The notes beneath the pieces were generated by a model. The model saw only the letters and a program-made list of their open reading frames with translations, ran no database searches and was not told the origin of the DNA. Below, piece by piece: positions 38,216 through 50,700 of a stretch of 64,000 nt of DNA. Position 1 is the first letter of the stretch. Every line of letters begins with the position of its first letter. The stretch is taken from assembly GCA_964035545.1 (NCBI GenBank), contig OZ037767.1, positions 25,005,128-25,069,127 on the forward strand, in the 5' to 3' direction. Made by a program: the position numbers and the translations under genes. Source of the stretch: Bugula neritina (taxonomy: Eukaryota > Bryozoa > Gymnolaemata > Cheilostomatida > Bugulidae).

Positions 38216-41200
38216 TTATAATTTTGAACTGTTCTGCTTCATAACCTCATATTTAGCAATTGCCCGTCTGTGAACTTCATCTGGTCCATCAGCTGTTCGA
38301 AGAACTCTTGCCCAGACAAACATGGCCGACAGAGGAAGATCAGCGTGATATCCAGCGCCTCCAAAAGACTAGAATTACATGCATAAATTGATGACTCGCC
38401 AAACAAATATATTATAGTGCAAAGCTGGTGGCCTGTCCTTTATATTACACTACTTGTCTTCGTATCTTTTGGTATCATGGTAATTGGCAGGTAAATCACG
38501 TGGCAGTAATCCACGAAAGAGTGATTTTGGTTCTACACCATGTAAAAGCACACAAACGTTCTTAACTGAATGGGATGTAGGCTACCAAACATTAATTTCA
38601 AGAAATAAAAAATTAATACTGAAATGCTAAAATACCAACAATTTAGCAACAACACAATACCTTCAACATATTTTTAAAATACTGACTCAATATATTAAAT
38701 AATGTAATAATATGAAACAATTGAGTTTTATTTAAATTAAAATTTAATTCTACTTATCAGAAAAAGCTAGACTATTAATGAGTGGCATAAAATGTTTACA
38801 CTTCATAATAAAAACCTATATCAAAAAGGGTAAATGCTTTATTTAATGGTAAACTGTTTGCTAATCCTCCGACATCAATCAGCCAACAGACAAGATTTGA
38901 GAGACCGTCTGAGAAAATGTAAATTCTTTGAACTATAATTGATTTTAAAAGAAATGATGTTTTCCTCCCGTCTCATTCCAGTGGAGGAAAATAAAGTCAA
39001 CCGAAATGTAAAAGCAAAAATTCCAATATTCACTTTGAAGCACCAAAGATCATTAGTATTGACAATAAATTGTGTACCTGAATGGCTTTGTCAATAACCT
39101 CCTGTGCCATATTGGGAACCGCAACTTTGATCATAGCAATTTCTGGAGCTGCAACCTGAGGACAATTTGTCAAAGTTTAGACATAATGAAAGTAATAATC
39201 ACAGATAAATGACGAATATAAGTAATGAACACAGAATAATGAAGAAGATGCAATCACTATGCTTTGTGTCACAACTTTTTTTAACGACATGACTCATGAG
39301 TTTATTTCGCAACTCTTAATAAAGCTAGCCTTTTAGTTGATAGGATAACTGTCAGCAGATGAATACATTGCTACAGATTAGCTTTACACAACTGTTAGAG
39401 TTACCTGTCATCATCCACCAGGCTACAGGATATATTCAATGAGTTGATACCCACAACAAAATGACTGTTTTTAAAATAATTGAATTATTACTAAAAACGC
39501 TCTATAACTCAGACCATGAATTTGTGCTCAAAGTTATACATATGAAAAAAATGGAGAAAATAAGACATATAAAAGTTCTATTAAACACTCAAGTTTTATG
39601 CAATGTAAGATACATTTATTCCAGCATTTAGTTGCCGAGAGAGTTGCATGTAAGAATTATTGTATTCAAAGTTCGACTACTTAAGAGAGTAGTTTGAGTA
39701 ACATAATAGGAGTATAACCTGGGCTGTGGCCACCTTTGAAGTAACTGAAAACTACTGAAGATATTTGCAGCTATAAATACAAATATAACTTAAATCACCG
39801 CCTTGGCTGTGCAATATGCCCTCATAATTTCAGCTACTTTGAAGATGGCCATGAAACATAATGGTTGGCAATATCCACAATCATAACCATTTTGTTTCTA
39901 TCTTATTAACAAATTTTTATCCTGTATGAACACAACATATGGGAAAAAAGCCAAAAATGTTGTACCCATGGGAAAGGCTGGAATCATTGCCAGTAATGTA
40001 ATGGGAAAGGCAGAGCCAATTGTCTGTAATGTAGTGGGAAAGGCTGAAACCATTGTTGGTAATATAAATTATTGAGTAGTTGTAAAGTTTCAACAAAACA
40101 CAGCTATGCAATACGCGGCTCATTGTTTGGTATTTTGCCACTGTATCAGAACTAAAGCTGTTGGTAATCATAACTACAGAAACAGTGAACTAACAAAGTA
40201 TGTAATTAAAATTAGAGACCACATATGGATCCTACTTTCGAGCTTTGAAGGTATGAAGAAATTATGGAAGAAATTTCAACTTGAAGGCAAAATAATTTTA
40301 ATTACAGTTTTAAGCCTACAAAATTCAAGGTATTGATTAAGCGGAAATGTACGCATATTACATCTAAATCCAGTGCACTAATAATTATACATAAGCTTGC
40401 AAGTAATTTGTTGATGCAGTAAATTAAAGCAAGGATGAGCGTAAAGTGCACTGAGCAGTGGAGAAGATCAGAAAGAAATAATAGCTACACCGTCTTTCTG
40501 GCTGCACTCATCAAAGTTTTCAACTTGAAAATTATTTAATAAAATAAAATCCAAGAAAAAAATTCTTTCTTTCCTTCTTGTAAAAATTCTTACCAAGTGT
40601 GTGGTTGAAACTTATTTTTTTACAAAATGAAGGGTTCCAAAGTTGCATTTATACAATTATTTAAATAGTAGCAACACACAAAATGACAGCCGTTGATTTA
40701 TGTCCTAAAACATTGATTAAAATGCCTTTGCCATTACCTCACTCTGCCAACTTCCTTTATGAAAACGAAACAGAATTTTTTATTTAGCCACGATTGAGGG
40801 ACGTAAGCAACACCCCCACCTCTCTGACTCTTTTCAGCTGTTGCTATAAGTAGTTTGCCTGTAGGCTACATAGGAACTCAAGAAGAAGCTGTTCTCCAGT
40901 TCTTAGTCACTTACCTCGTGATATCTCCATGGTTACCAGACTAACTGCTCAGTCTAAGCTAATGGGAGCCGCACATTGCAAATTAGTTGCGTATTAATTT
41001 TTAAAAAATATTACACAACTTAATTAATAAAGTTGGCACTGCCTTTCTCCATCACTTGTTGTGGCTGTTGTGTGATGCAATCATTAATGAGAGACAAGGT
41101 TAATAGATGATTGAAGTATGTGAGTAACACACACAATGCAGGTATACCTTGTTGCCTACTGTGTCCATCATATGAGCTGCCTTCAGCACTAGTAGCCTGC

Positions 41201-44200
41201 TCTGCTCTATCGCAATCCTCGAGTTCGCAATGTCTGCTTGAATGGTTCCTTGGGCTATCAGCGGTTTTCCAAATGCTATTCTGTTCTGGGTCTGCATAAA
41301 AATAACCAGACCAATAATTCATGAATAATATTTATAACACCGCGCAGGACCACGGCGGTGAAAGGTGACCAAAGGTGACCATTTATATCAATGCACCAAC
41401 ATAAGCAGACAACTCTAAGAGTAATAATTTATGTAGTTCAACAGAAAAAAATCATTTGCATTACTCAAAGTCTAAAGAGTGTATGAGAAGCTCTGAGAGA
41501 AAAGTGTCTTTACTATATTATACAAGATAGCAGACGTAGTATTACTTATTATGCCGTGTTCTAGTGAACTCATCAAGTGTCACTACTACCTCGCCACAGA
41601 GACATCTCTAAACTTACCCGTTCGACCATGAGCTCTAGAGCTCGTTCACAATTCCCGATCAGTCTCATGCAGTGATGTATTCTGCCGGGTCCCAGACGAC
41701 CTTGAGCAATCTCAAAACCCCGGCCCTCTCCCAGCAACATGTTACCCACGGGAACCCTCACGTTCTCAAACAGCACCTCTGCGTGTCCAGCTGAAACAGT
41801 AAAAAACTACTTTCTGGACCACAATGAAACCTCCTTCATAAAATAGTGTGAGTGAGTACATCACCGGGAAGGGAAGGGCAATACATGCCAATCAAACGCA
41901 GAAACTCTTGCAAAATAAAGCTGAACATTATACTACTCATACACTCACTTGTCCTATTATAATAACATTTAGAGCTCTGTTTTAGTATCATAGCAAACCA
42001 CAATTTTACATTTATACAATTCTGATAGAGCTTAAAAATTTCTTACAAAACAATACGATACATTACAATGCAATGCATTACAATACCATACATTGCAATA
42101 AAATAAAACACAATACAATGCAAAACAATGCAATTAAATAAAATACAATATAATACAATCATACACCAGTTCTCACATGACAAACTCATAAAGTGGCTAA
42201 TAGAATAGAAAGAGTACAGGAGAGTGTAACGTGACACCCCCCTCCCCGTACCACAGACCTACCTGGAGGATCCTGGGATCCAAACACGTACAACGGCCGA
42301 ATGACCTTGACCCCTGGAGCATCCATAGGCACAAGTATCATGCTCTGCTGCTTATGTCTGACAGCATTTGTGTCTGTCTTACCTGCAAAACAGTGTGTAG
42401 AGAGATAGCGTTGGTCAGCTGCCACTGGCTGGCTGCCAGTGGCAAATTGCTAAGCAGCAACATACAACAAAATTAAAACAACCCACTATAACATATTGGG
42501 AGTCAGTTATTGACAGCAAGTAAAATGAAATAGAATAATGATTTACAGTTGCAGATTTGAAAACTACATGGCAAGGCAATTGTAAGTGAGATAGGCATAT
42601 TAAAAGCATGTCAACGAAAACGAAAATATTTATGAGACAACTTCGAAATCCATCACTCTTATAAGGATTTGAACAATATTTTATTTACACTTTTTCTAGA
42701 TACATAAACATGGACAAAATAATACTTAATACAACATTAAACATGTGAAAATATATTAACATTAACAAAAACCGTAGCTGGTCTGCTCTATAGCAGCTCG
42801 TTAGTAGAGAAGACAAATCCTAAGATTGCAATAAAATTTTATGAGAGATACTACAACATAGATGCAGCCTTAGTGCATATGACCTTCACATTATAAGATA
42901 ATCTTAGCACAGGGTAGTGACTCACCCATAAATATACACAGTTTACATCTAGGATCACAGGCTCCGGAGGTCCACCATTTCCTCCCATTGATAACATAAC
43001 TGTCCCCTTCTCTCCTAATAGACGACTGTATGTTAGTGGCATCAGATGATGCAACCTGCAAGTGTGAAGGTCGTTTCATCAAATGTGAACGTCACTACAT
43101 AAAGTGTGAAGGTCATGATATCAAATGTGAAGGTCACAACATCAAGTTCAAACATAACTGCAGTAAAAACAATATACAAAATATTTGGGAGTATCACAAG
43201 AACATGAGGGTCTGGGCCAGTGTTTTGTCAAGGTCACAGGGTCACTGTATCTAAGTTAATTAAAGCTGGTAGAGTCAGATTTGTTTGTAGCGTGCTTTAG
43301 TTTCATGTATAAAGATTGACGCCACCAAATTCATGAATGTCATGCTGGATAAATCAACATTAGAAACTCTTTTTAGGAGTTGTTTTCTTTTGTAGACACA
43401 AACCACCAAAAAGAGTATATATTTCAGTTTTACAAAACACAAGCTTATCAAAATAGCATTTGAATACAATTTGTAAAATGTATCTTTTAATAATACTAAT
43501 ATTGTAACTTATAGTTAACATTGCATGTACAGGAAAGCACAGACAACAATAATATTAAAATTCATGAAAAAGGTGTTGAATTTTCAAATAGCTTTGCACC
43601 TCTACCTTTGTTCTCCAAAAACTATTTTGAAAAATCTATTATCCCAAGTATTACAATGGAATTCTACAGTTCTATACAATGAAGTCATATTTACCTCGGG
43701 CTCTGTCATGCCAAAACAGGATCTAATTTTACCCTCTAGAAGGGGCTGAAGCCATTCCCTCTTCTGTTCTTCATTCCCATATTTTATCAGAACTTCCATG
43801 TTACCAGTGTCAGGGGCGTTACAGTTAAATATCTACAAGTGTACGAAGTAGTGACATAGAAAGTGTCAAGTATTGCATAACTTAATTATATAATATATTA
43901 TAATACTAAATATGTATCTAATATTTTCTGCCTGCATAAAATAAGTATTACACTAGTACATTGAAGATACCACATAAGCAAGTTCCTAATATTAACCCTA
44001 GCAAACACACTGGCATACCAACTACTGAGATAGTTTGTAAATCGATCAACTAACTTGTAAAGTAGCAGAAGACCTGTTCACACTGACATCTACTCACCAC
44101 TAAGGCAAGAGGGCACCTGCTCACACTGCCATTTACTAACCTCTGGAGAAATAGGGCACCTGCCCATCTCCTCACACACATAAGCATACTCTACATTTGT

Positions 44201-44715
44201 AAGTCCAGCACCATATTTAGCATCAGTATCTGTTTCTATGGGAACAAACAGATTCCACAAACCCTCTGCTTTAGCTTTAGCCTAGAAATTATAATTATTG
44301 AAAACTGATTGAAACTATGAAGTCACACTGACATATTAGAAAATAAGTATACAATAATTAAAAACTTTTAAAACCAAAAAATTATACTGAAATATCAAGT
44401 AACAAGTAAACTATAAGTAGACGTTACACCCACAAAATTTTTTACTCATAAATAAGGTATGTTTTATTTATATAATTAAAACAAAACACAATATAGTTTA
44501 CACCCCCATTTTATTTAAAATTCAAATACAACTTATTTTTACTTTAAGCTCTTCGATAACTTTTGGTATCTCCCATTTCCTGTCAGTCTCGCCGTGCTGC
44601 GCAACTTCTCTCTCAACAGGAAGTATGTGATCGTCGATAAACTTCTTCACCCGTCTGTGATACTCCTGAGCAATAGGTCTGAGCTGAGACACGTGCACTG
44701 GCAGCTTGTCATATA
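38216..44715 (-). CDS. ACAD10: ACAD10 exons 14-22: acyl-CoA dehydrogenase domain and C-terminal SKL
   Basis: Ordered landmarks: EGLWNLFVP and [11 protein letters not shown] (exon 15); [13 protein letters not shown] and CFGMTEPE (exon 16); VASSDATNI and [11 protein letters not shown]/substrate loop (exon 17); [10 protein letters not shown] (18); [19 protein letters not shown] (19); RIAFGKPL and [10 protein letters not shown] (20); [16 protein letters not shown] and [12 protein letters not shown] (21-22). The final codons are AAC AGT TCA AAA TTA TAA, giving NSSKL, a canonical peroxisomal PTS1 ending. Confidence 0.95.
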
Positions 44716-47700
44716 CTACAGACAGCAAATCAGTACATGTTGAAAGACATAAACTTTACAGAATATATTATTTATTGCAAATTACCTCAAACAAAAATCT
44801 TTCTGAAATTAAAAATTTCTAAGCATTTGCTCATTTTATTCAACGTAAGACTTTAAATTACTATCCAGATTTATAACAAATAAGAACTATATTATAGGTG
44901 TAACAGTAGTGCTTATATGTATTTCATGTTATAACAACAAGTTTATATTTGTAATTAAAGCAACGAACAAGTCGGAATCTACTTGCTTGGAGTTTGTTGT
45001 GAAAATAGAAGCAGCAATAGACACACTAAAATATAGTTCTAGTTATCTTTCAGTGAATACATTCACACATGTGATAACCTAGGCTCAGTTAAATGTATTT
45101 TATCAATGATTGAATATATTTTATTAATTAAATAAGCACATTATATGTTAAAAACTAAAAATCCAAATATGAAGCTTTTGGCAACAGTAATAAAACATAT
45201 CAGTGAAGTATTAGCCAGTTTGCTATTAATTTACAGAGCTGTTTTTTAAAAATGAACAGTTGGAAAATATTCAATTATTTGAAGCTCACAATATTATCAT
45301 ATATACATTATATATTAATATTATATCAGTAGCTAACATTTGTTTGTGAATACAGACTGCAGACGTATGATGTACACTTACTATGGTGACTAGAGGACTG
45401 CTTGGTAGACATACTTGAACCAGTTACACTAGACAGACCTTCCTCTACTATCATACGACCCAGTTCTGCTAGAGGCTCTGCGGACTGTCCCACTGACTCA
45501 GCGTTGGGCGCACTAGCTTGACCTAAATATTTCAGGTCATAAAAGTCATCCAAACTTTCAACGTTGACAAGCCATCAATTTGACCGTAACTAATAAAAGA
45601 TTTAGCGCTAGGACTAGTACTAGTCAATAGTTATTTACTGTATAAAACTATATGTATGTTCCAGACTCATGAGTTGCAGCTGTAATACTAATGAAATAAT
45701 AAAGTGTTAAATTGAACACATGGCTAGACTGTCATGAATCATCAAAGCTCTATAACAACATTTTTAGTAATGATTATGAAAATGAATGTCAATATCTGTA
45801 TTATCCTTATAAGTAACTTATAAATCAACCATTATTACTTTATAATTATGATTATGATAATGTGCTCAAGGTAAAGACTAACTAAAACAGAAAATACAGT
45901 GGGTTCCAACTGCCACTTTGACTCAAAAATAGTGATTACTATTAGTATTAGAATATTACTATTACGTTTTGAATTAGCATTGAGTTTGACTGAATAAATT
46001 AGACAGTCAATTATAGTAAACTTAATATGTGTTATACTTATTGTTAACTGCAAATGCTGCAGTAACACTAAAAGTGTAAACTGTAAATAACTATAAGAAA
46101 ATATGATTGAAATACTATAATTAGTACTACATTACTGATAGTGATTACTCAGTTGTTAAATTTAGTATAATTATAATAAAAACTAATTAGTAATTATATT
46201 CTATTTTATTGAAATTATTATAATTCATAAGTGTAACTTAAATACGACTATGAGCATCAGTATAACTATAAATATAACCTAATATAAGTCTATGTTAAAG
46301 TAATTAACAAATGGAATGCACATAGTCATAGTAATACTATTAATACTAATAGTAATAGTGATAAAGTGATGCTGAAACTGAAAGTGAATCTAATACTGAT
46401 AGTTACCAATAAATAAGTGAATATAATGAATTAAGCATCACGTCAAAAGGTGAAACATGTAAAGTATGCTGATTTTCACTGTTATCAGTATACTGGTTAC
46501 AAAGTTCAATAAACCTCAGGGCAAGACTGATCACTAATAAGCAAAAATGATCGATGATAGTCTCATAATCATGATAGCTGCAACACTCTTCTTGCAGATG
46601 CGATGTACAACCGGAAACTAATAAAGAATTTTATTTGAATTGCTAGTTTCAAAGACGCGATAATGCAAGAGTATACAACCCCAAATATATTAGAACTGAT
46701 ATCAACAAGTAAAAAGATGAGGCTATAAATCAAAATAACATATCAGATAACAGGTGAAATGTTGGTGGTTTACTTTTGGTTATCTAACTTAGATTGAAGG
46801 ACCAGTAAGAAGTAATCCTAGTTTTTAAAACTAAGGCAAATTTAGTGTAATAACATGAAGTCTAAGCCCTAAAGTGTATTTACATACTTAAGTTCTCCTT
46901 GCTGTGTTAGATTAATCTCTAAATTTCAAAAGTAGTTTCTGAAATATTATGTTGTGACAAAAACTTACCATAAAACACTTTAACCCAGTATGGCAGTGCA
47001 AACTAAAAACCATTACCATGTATTCATAAATGAGTAGGTTAGAAATAATAAATACCACAAATCGGAAACATTGCAGGACAGAAGGAGAGATTTCTAAGTA
47101 TGAAGTTGACTAATAGTGAATGAATAATAAAGTATGTAAGTAATTGAGTGAGTGAATGAGTTAGTAGGTGAGTAAGTGAGTGAAAAGATGAGTGGGTGAG
47201 TGAATAGATGAGTAAGTGAGTGAGTGAGTGAGTGAGTGAGTGAGTGAGTTAGCGAGTAAGTGAGTTAGCGAGTAAGTGAGTTAGTGAGTAGGTGAATGAG
47301 TAAGTAAGTAGGTGAGTAAGTGAATGAGTAAGCGGGTGAGCGATAAATAAGTCTATAAACAAGATTGCAATATTAATACAGACATATGGCAGGTTCCAAA
47401 ATTTCATTAAATCCATTTATGAAAAAACCTGCCAATTTCATAATAAAATCTACCAATATTAATATTGCATATCATTGAGGATAAATCCTTTTCTTCTTAC
47501 AGGAATATAAAATTGAGGTCTCATTGAAGTCATAAACTCGCATAATAATGAAAGCTAGAATTTATACCTATAAATTAAAATAGCACAGTCACCAAGAGAT
47601 TGATATTAAAATCATGCTTATAAACAAGTTCATTGGCTTAAACACCAATGATAGTATTAGCAGCACTATGACAATAGTATTAGTAATAGTTACTACTAAT

Positions 47701-50700
47701 ACCCTGAGTTGTAATATTAGTACATCAAATATGTAATGCTTATAGAACTCATGACAACAAAAGCAGCTGCTACTGACATTACACTGTCTCAACCAGCTTC
47801 TGTAATTACAGACGCTGATTGAAAGAGAGACTGACTTACCACTGAGAAATCTTTTGTAGACACCTTGGCAGATGGCAGCCATTCTGAAGCAGAGAAAGGC
47901 CATGTAGTAGTCTAATGGAGGATCTCGTATGCCGTCTACACCTACTAGACTACAGTACTGACTCACATACTCCGCCAGAGTAGGTATCCCTGTGCCGGTA
48001 AGGTCTTCGCCAGCAAACCCTGTAGAATAGTGAGAGATGAGTCATATTGAATAAAATTGCTCTGCATTAAAGGAGCACCAGAATGATTACAGTGACCAAA
48101 ATGGTGAATGGGAACTATAAGGTACTAGATCAATTATATTTTGACTGTAAAAAGCAAGGGTTCATGGCATATGGATTTGAAAGTTGTCTGTCATCACATA
48201 CACCATGACCCTTGCATTTACATACATGAACATGATTTAAATCAAAGTTTGTCAGAAAATGCTATGATTTGTATGTTCATGTGAAGTAACAAAAGACTTT
48301 TCCAAGTATAAGTTTAACGCTGTTGATGCACACATGCATGCTACAAAACTGGCACAACTCAGTTAAATATATAGAGAAGAAGTAGTAAGAAATGACGTCA
48401 GACTTGCCTCCAACAACCGGCACTGCTGGAGACATTATGTATTGCATTAGATTCCCTGTCATATCTTGAATAGGGTTTCCAAGTGTTGACAACTCCCAGT
48501 CTAAAATAGCCTTGACTTCTAGAGTAGTCTCATCAAATATTATATTGTCAATCCTGCAATTTCAAAGAGACCACAATATAGTTATCTCATATACCTAGTC
48601 TTTATTCGCTACAGAATATATAACTTCCAATTCACATGTACGTGTGAAATAGAAATGGTGCATTTCTCTAATCGAAACACTTTGTAGTTTTATTACTCAG
48701 GAGCATTTTTTGTACACATGAAAAGTTGCCGGTTGGTTAGACATTTTGTACATCATAAATACTTAACTTTAACATAGATAAAAAAGAACAGTTAGCAAAT
48801 AGTATTTCATACTAACCAATGTTCTATCAATGCATAGATTAGTAAATGTAGAAATGGAGAATAATTTACAAGTAGCAGTATCTCTGATTAACTTTCAGAG
48901 AGTTGTATATCATCTATTCTATCCCATGTACTGGAGTACATAATCAGTGACTTACCTGAAGTCCCCGTGTACTACTGTATATAATCAGTGACTTACCTGA
49001 AGTTCCCGTGTACTACTGTATATAATCAGTGACTTACCTGAAGTCCCCGTGTACTACTGTATATAATCAGTAACTTACCTTAAGTTCCCGTGTACTACTG
49101 TATATAATCAGTGACTTGCCTGAAGTCCCCGTGTACTACTGTACATTTCTCACTTTGTGGAAGATTTTCTTCTAAATACTTGATGAGAAAGTCAATAGCT
49201 GGAATTTCCCTGGTTTTACTTTTCTCATATTGTCCCTTCCACCTACATCAGCAAATGGAAAGGGTGTTCTACACATGTTTGTATCTAACATAAAATTTGC
49301 CGAAATATATTGTTTAGTAGGCCATTTCACCACAAACACTCTACAAACCCCACAGAACAACAAGAAGCAAAATAAACATGCAACAAATAGCAATTCCAAA
49401 ATACTATATTAGTGATAAAGCATAATAACTAAAATCCTTTCAATAAATTACTCTATTTTAACACAGCCAAAGTATTTTCATTTCTACAAATACAGGCAAA
49501 CGAATAGATAGAATGCACAGGTAAATCGAACCAGAAAAAGCAGTTTATTAAGTTTTTTATTAATCCTATGATTGTTTTCTTTTGTATAGTTGAACCAAGT
49601 AATTGAACATTATTTTAGAACACTATAATATATTGTAAATGCAAATGGTGTTAGAGTTTAAATATGGTCAGAAACAAAACTTCAATAAGTCACTTTAAAT
49701 AATTACAGTAAGTAAACTATTTTGAGACAAACTTATAACATAAAATAATGCGTAGCTTTACAAACTGGCATTTCATTTCTGAATACTGCTTTGTGTGTGT
49801 GTGTTTTATTTTCATCATAATATTATAGTGTTTTACAACTAGCATAAGTTACATAAGCAGACAGACAATTAGAAAGGAAACATAGTAACAAATAACAGTA
49901 TATAAAAAATAAAGCTGTCGGAAGTGATGATGGGGCCCAGTGCGAAATAGTTGGCATAACCATACAAGGCACCACAGCTCACTCAACAGAGTGGAGGTGA
50001 TGCCTCAATGCCGTTTCAAATTTACCAAGTAAAATTTATAAAGAAACAGATAGCAGTTGCTATAGTAACCTGGCTAAATTTCTTTTCATGTAGTCTGTAT
50101 GCTTTCCATAGCTATCTAAACCAGCAGCACTGATGTCAACATTATGTATCTGAGCCAGGACACTGCAAGCACCTGCATACACCTGTCATTGAGTTTAAAA
50201 ACAAATATCACTGCATAGTTGCTACCACCGAAATAAACATATAGTAAAGCTTCAAAGGTATAAATACAGTGCATTGATATAGTAAGAATTCAAATATGAT
50301 ACAAAATCATGACAAGCTAACAACATTTCACTGCTGTGCACTCAAATATTTTAAAAATAAACAACAGAAGTTGTCTTATTTACTATGTTTTCAGCCTATA
50401 AATTGCATTATTCTAGCCAATTATTTATTATAATTATTAGTTCTCTAGTGCTAGGAACTACATATTTACTGGAGTTATGTGCACCTGCTAATCAAGTAGC
50501 AACTTAACTACACACAGTTGAAAGCAACTACCTTCAACAGTGTTGTGCAGTGACAACTACCACATGTTTCTTAAATGTGAAGTTATCTTCCCACTGTTTC
50601 CAACAGCCACAGAAATAGTCTATTACAAAGTCTGAGCATCTATTCTATTGCATTGCATTTTGGGATTGACTGACTGACCAACAGTTGAAGTATATTTAGC

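Noticed and set aside
41100-41322. Overlapping frames on both strands around ACAD10 exon 20
   Set aside because: Only the - strand frame with RIAFGKPL matches the dehydrogenase; the others are shadows.
43030-43254. Plus-strand frame with repeated KCEGH units
   Set aside because: The 21-bp tandem array is divisible by three, so it stays open by periodicity. It overlaps ACAD10 exon 17 and its acceptor on the other strand.
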